From Bacteroidia bacterium (GTDB lineage: Bacteria; Bacteroidota; Bacteroidia; AKYH767-A; OLB10): a stretch of 48,073 bases of DNA. Made by a program: the position numbers and the translations under genes. The notes beneath the pieces are model-generated. The model was not told the origin of the DNA. It saw only the letters and a program-made list of their open reading frames with translations, and searched no databases. This document shows, piece by piece, positions 47,601-48,073 of the stretch (positions within the stretch are counted from its first letter, which is position 1; each line of letters starts with the position of its first letter). The stretch lies in contig JABDLV010000141.1 of the NCBI GenBank assembly GCA_013001815.1, positions 1-48,073 of the forward strand, read 5' to 3'.

Positions 47601-48073
47601 GCCGTATCCGTACCGCCATTGCCATCTGAGATAACATAGGTTAATGAGTCTGAACCAATAAAGTTCGCATTCGGAGTGTAAGTGATTGAGTCACCATTTA
47701 CTACTACCGCTGTACCATTGCTTGGACCAGAAAGAATAGTTGTTGTTAACGCATCGCCATCTAAATCAGAATCATTCGCTTGTACATCTACAGTTACAGG
47801 AGTATCTTCATCTGTTGTTGCTGCATCATCCACTGCAACCGGAGCATCATTGATTGGGTCAACCGTGATTACCACAGTTGCCGTATCGGTTCCGCCATTT
47901 CCGTCTGAGATAATATAAGTTAAGGTATCGTTTCCATTGAAGTTGTCATTCGGAGTATAAGTGATAGAATCACCATTTACTACTACTGCTGTGCCATTAC
48001 TTGGTCCGCTTAATATCGTAGTTGTCAATGCATCACCATCCAGGTCAGAATCGTTTGCTTGTACATCAATTGT
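38681..48073 (-). CDS. Giant repeat surface protein, T9SS type B cargo, 5' end outside window
   Basis: Partial gene: at least 3130 residues are visible and the frame is open to the right edge, so the start, signal peptide and further repeats lie beyond 48073. Apart from the end it is a chain of 31 complete and one partial cadherin-like/Ig-like repeats of 92-98 aa. Upstream units (nearest the edge) are Cys-free, with NDAPVAVDD, DVQANDSDLDGDALTT and YVISDGNGGTDTA. Later units are more diverged and carry a Cys pair (YVICDxGxPxxCDTA). The last 92 residues are the gliding-motility-associated C-terminal domain: FVPNAFSPNGDLIYD, LKIFNRWGNVVYE, YDNSWDGKA and DGTYYYVLDLGDG, ending VVIKRK, a type B T9SS signal. 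Role (inference): very long surface or gliding adhesin exported through SprF-like partners. Confidence 0.95.
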   Translation of the reverse strand, partial: TIDVQANDSDLDGDALTTTILSGPSNGTAVVVNGDSITYTPNDNFNGNDTLTYIISDGNGGTDTATVVITVDPINDAPVAVDDAATTDEDTPVTVDVQANDSDLDGDALTTTILSGPSNGTAVVVNGDSITYTPNANFIGSDSLTYVISDGNGGTDTATVIITVDPINDAPVAVDDTATTDEDTPVTVDVQANDSDLDGDALTTTILSGPSNGIAVVVNGDSITYTPNANFNGTDTLTYVISDGNGGTDTAIVVITVDPINDAPVAVDDADTTDEDTPVTVDVQANDSDLDGDALTTTILSGPSNGTAVVVNGDSITYSPDPNFNGTDTLTYVISDGNGGTDTATVVITVDPINDAPVALDDGTLTPEDTPVTYNVQGNDSDVDGDILTTSIIGGPANGTAILVGDSIQYSPNLNYNGLDTITYSVCDPGGLCDTAIFIINVGGTNDPPVALDDNTNTDEDSTVVVNVQLNDSDVDGDPFTTSILSGPNNGIASVVNGDSISYTPNPNFNGTDTLVYIITDPFGGADTATVVITVNPVNDAPVAVDDASTTNEDTPVVVNVQANDSDIDGDALTTAILSGPSNGVALVVNGDSITYTPDPNFNGNDTLTYVISDGNGGTDTAIVVITVDPINDAPVAVDDTSTTNEDSPVTVDVQANDSDLDGDALTTTILSGPSNGTAVVVNGDSITYTPDPNFNGNDTLTYVISDGNGGTDTAIVVITVNPVNDPPVAVNDSSITNEDTPVYVDVLNNDFDIDGDTLTTILISSGPSNGSVAIVSGDSILYTPNANFNGTDTLIYIISDGNGETGSATVIITVLPVNDAPVAVNDMATTNEDTPVYVNVLSNDFDIDGDTLTTILVASGPSNGSAIIVNGDSILYTPNANFNGTDTLVYVIDDGNGATGSATVVINVLPINDAPVALDDVATTNEDTPVTVNVQSNDSDLDGDALTTTILSGPSNGTAVVVNGDSITYTPNANFNGTDTLTYVISDGNGGTDTATVIITVDPINDAPVAIDDSATTNEDSLVYVDVLINDFDTDGDSLTTVLIASGPSNGTASIVNGDSILYTPNPNFNGTDTLVYLIDDGNGATGSATVIITVLPVNDPPVAVDDAAATPEDSSVVINVQLNDTDIDGDTLTTTVLSGPSNGSVSILNGDSILYTPNPSYNGFDTLVYVICDPFAACDTAFVYIDIGGVNDAPVAVNDTVMLNEDDSIIVNVQANDFDIDGDSLLTIIVVPSVNGTATVINGDSISYVPNPDFYGFDTLTYIICDAFNACDTALVYMTVNPVNDPPIAIMDSTSTTENSPVSYAILANDIDVDGNIDSSSVNVIMGPYNGTAVFDPVTGLLTYNPNPFFVGMDSLYYVLCDQGIPIYCDTGLVLINVLDINFNPMAVDDAASTSEDTPLNGFTVLSNDTDPDGDSLFVNTTPVFGTFNGTLVLNSDGSYLYTPNANFNGVDSFAYVVCDNGIPVLCDTAVVTITVTPANDPPVAINDTVATNQDIPVAINVPANDYDVDSNLNVTSVTVITNPSNGSVSVDPITGIVTYTPSIGYVGLDSFDYLICDFGIPVYCDTATVIINVIDVNDSLIAVDDMITTAEDSAVIFNPSVNDIDPDNNINPASITVNSGPSNGSVVIDPITGNISYTPTANFVGLDTIVYSVCDSGMPIYCDTATIFITVIPVNDPIIAVNDTISVNEDSSVTASIIINDIDIDNNLDTSSINIITLPVNGILTVNSSTGEVTYTPNADFSGLDSAVYVICDTGMPVYCDTATILFIVDPINDDPIAVDDYATADPGVPVNIDVQNNDIDPDGDTLTTTIISGPFNGVASVSNGDSIVYTPNVTFLSGIDTIVYVICDNGVPQGCDTATVYVIVPNTNLPPIAVDDNLTVSEDSTGTIDVIVNDFDANGDSMGVVIIGGPSNGSAINNGDGTITYAPNANYNGGDTITYLACDSSGLCDTAIVIIDVLPVNDPPIAIVDTASTNENTPVILATATNDSDVDGNLDITSVSVSTLPLNGTVAVDPITGDITYTPNTNYNGLDSLQYVICDTGYPINCDTAWQIITIIPVNSPIIAVNDTVTVAMNMIDTIAVIVNDIDPEMDLDTNSITIISAPSNGIAFVQPGTGNILYSPTFGYNGLDSLQYVICDNGTPIYCDTATVSILVGFINLPPVANMDTSTTDQNIPVSTNVLANDTDPNNNIATVTMIGGPSNGLANINSASGLASYLPNFGFFGYDTITYVVCDAGVPVYCDTSIWVITIENENDPPIANDDAAITPPNTSTIIDVQFNDSDPDGDTLSTFVIQNPNYGTVTVLNGDSIIYTPFTGVNSVIDSFYYMVCDNGIPGLCDTALVTVTIPIINIGPVASNEQVNIQEEDTAYVNVLANDYDPNGDSLIVTVVGGPSNGTATLAADGSLVYIPNTNYNGLDTLYYSVCDSLGNCDTAFTVINIIPVNDPPIAVDDIDSTLSNTPIVVAVLANDTDVEGNIDVTSVNVINGPTNGTVTVDPITGDVTYTPSLTFGGIDTFTYVVCDLGLPVYCDTAVVTINVTLSNVPPVVVNDTVSTNEDTPVTISVLSNDFDPDNNIDTSSISIVSGPLNGTAVLDTVTGEILYTPNPNFNGVDSLVYQFCDTGMPIYCDSATVYINVLPVNDPPIAVNDAVTVNEDNPITVSVSTNDTDLDGNLDTLSVTIISAPNNGTALVNAATGNITYTPNSNFNGVDTIVYQICDSGAPVLCDTALLIITVNPVNDPPVAVDDTVNTNEGAAVVIDPLVNDTDIEGGIDPGSVGIIGGPNNGTATVDPVTGQITYTPAPYFNGVDTIVYVVCDSGAPVLCDTATIFITVGAVNNPPIAVDDADTTNEDTPITISVLSNDFDADGNIDPTSVTVIGGPNNGMTIVDPITGAITYIPNMDFFGTDTFTYVICDLGTPIYCDTAVVIITVLPVNDPPVAVNDTVMAQQGSPKDITVDGNDYDLDGSVDPTTVNIIGGPTNGTATVDPITGVITYVPNPNFFGIDSITYVICDNGSPVLCDTATIYINVLPVIETNVFVPNAFSPNGDLIYDFWVIDGIENYPNNVLKIFNRWGNVVYEKKGYDNSWDGKANAGLLVIGDDLPDGTYYYVLDLGDGNKSKAGFVVIKRK
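45059..45337 (-). repeat. Repeat unit resembling the edge block, set among a different subfamily
   Basis: This 93-aa unit has DALTTTILSGPSNG and YVISDGNGGTDTATV like the units at the right edge. Its neighbours on each side (two upstream, one downstream) belong to a subfamily with VLxNDFDxDGD, ILYTPN and GNGATGSATV. It looks like a unit copied or moved from the homogenised block. Confidence 0.75.
47015..48073 (-). repeat. Homogenised 279-bp repeats at the right edge
   Basis: Three complete units (47573-47851, 47294-47572, 47015-47293) and the partial unit at the edge differ by only a few residues over 93 aa. The period is exactly 279 bp. The next unit (46739-47014, 92 aa) is clearly more diverged. 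Confidence 0.92.

Larger units (their letters stand above)
38975..48073 (-). repeat. Array of at least 32 cadherin-like repeats in the 38681 gene
   Basis: 31 complete units plus a partial one at the right edge, each 276-294 bp. Every unit runs N(D/N)xP(V/I)A...ND.D..., NG(T/S), (Y)TPN..(F/Y).G.D, Y..(S/C)D and ends in a hydrophobic strand before the next N. Units differ in length (92-98 aa) according to the Cys and loop type. Confidence 0.93.

Noticed and set aside
47015-48073. Regular direct repeats as a possible CRISPR or satellite array
   Set aside because: The period is 279 bp, the reading frame is kept throughout, and each unit encodes a complete cadherin-like domain. No short repeat-spacer structure is present.

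Overview
The window looks like a chromosomal piece of an AT-rich Bacteroidota (Flavobacteriales-like) genome. The evidence is a complete gldK-gldL-gldM-gldN block (core of the type IX secretion system, T9SS, and gliding motor), two PorP/SprF-type outer-membrane proteins, two OmpA/PD40 lipoproteins and two giant repeat proteins that end in the gliding-motility-associated (type B) T9SS sorting domain. A GWxTD lipoprotein, weak Shine-Dalgarno sequences and a TAnnTTTG-type promoter box agree with this. I saw no rRNA, tRNA, CRISPR, insertion sequence or phage gene.

Layout. (1) 49-4695, plus strand: gldKLMN, closed by a hairpin/T-run terminator. (2) 4748-5155, minus: an OsmC-family protein. (3) 5299-8007, plus: a predicted outer-membrane protein, lipA and gapA. 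(4) 15563-7997, minus: a tight six-gene run, plsC-tag-aldo/keto reductase-gatB-M1 peptidase-lpxH, with overlaps or very short gaps. (5) 15749-18733, plus: enolase, a small basic membrane protein and a mitochondrial-type citrate synthase. (6) 28431-18736, minus: OmpA/PD40 lipoprotein, ung, an Omp85-type protein, rmuC, a GWxTD lipoprotein, rlmB and a GT39-like glycosyltransferase. (7) 29412-48073, minus: the two giant genes and their partners.

The most interesting part is 26659-48073. The same three-gene cassette occurs twice in tandem, in the same order and on the same strand: a giant cell-surface protein with a type B C-terminal domain, a PorP/SprF-like outer-membrane protein, and a lipoprotein with a PD40 propeller, a regulatory-like beta domain and an OmpA peptidoglycan-binding domain (PorE-like). 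The distal cassette (35487-48073, its cargo gene running off the right edge) is separated from the proximal one by a clear terminator and a 400-bp leader region. The cargo proteins are almost entirely tandem cadherin-like/Ig-like repeats of 92-100 residues: at least 32 in the distal one and 13 in the proximal one. Some blocks are almost identical at exact DNA periods of 279, 285 or 300 bp.

How the genes fit together (inference): GldKLMN supplies the energised T9SS core. Each cassette would supply a cargo, its dedicated SprF-like export/attachment partner and a lipoprotein linking the outer-membrane complex to peptidoglycan. The rest is housekeeping: lipoylation, glycolysis, citrate synthesis, lipid A and phospholipid synthesis, tRNA-Gln amidation, DNA base excision and rRNA methylation.
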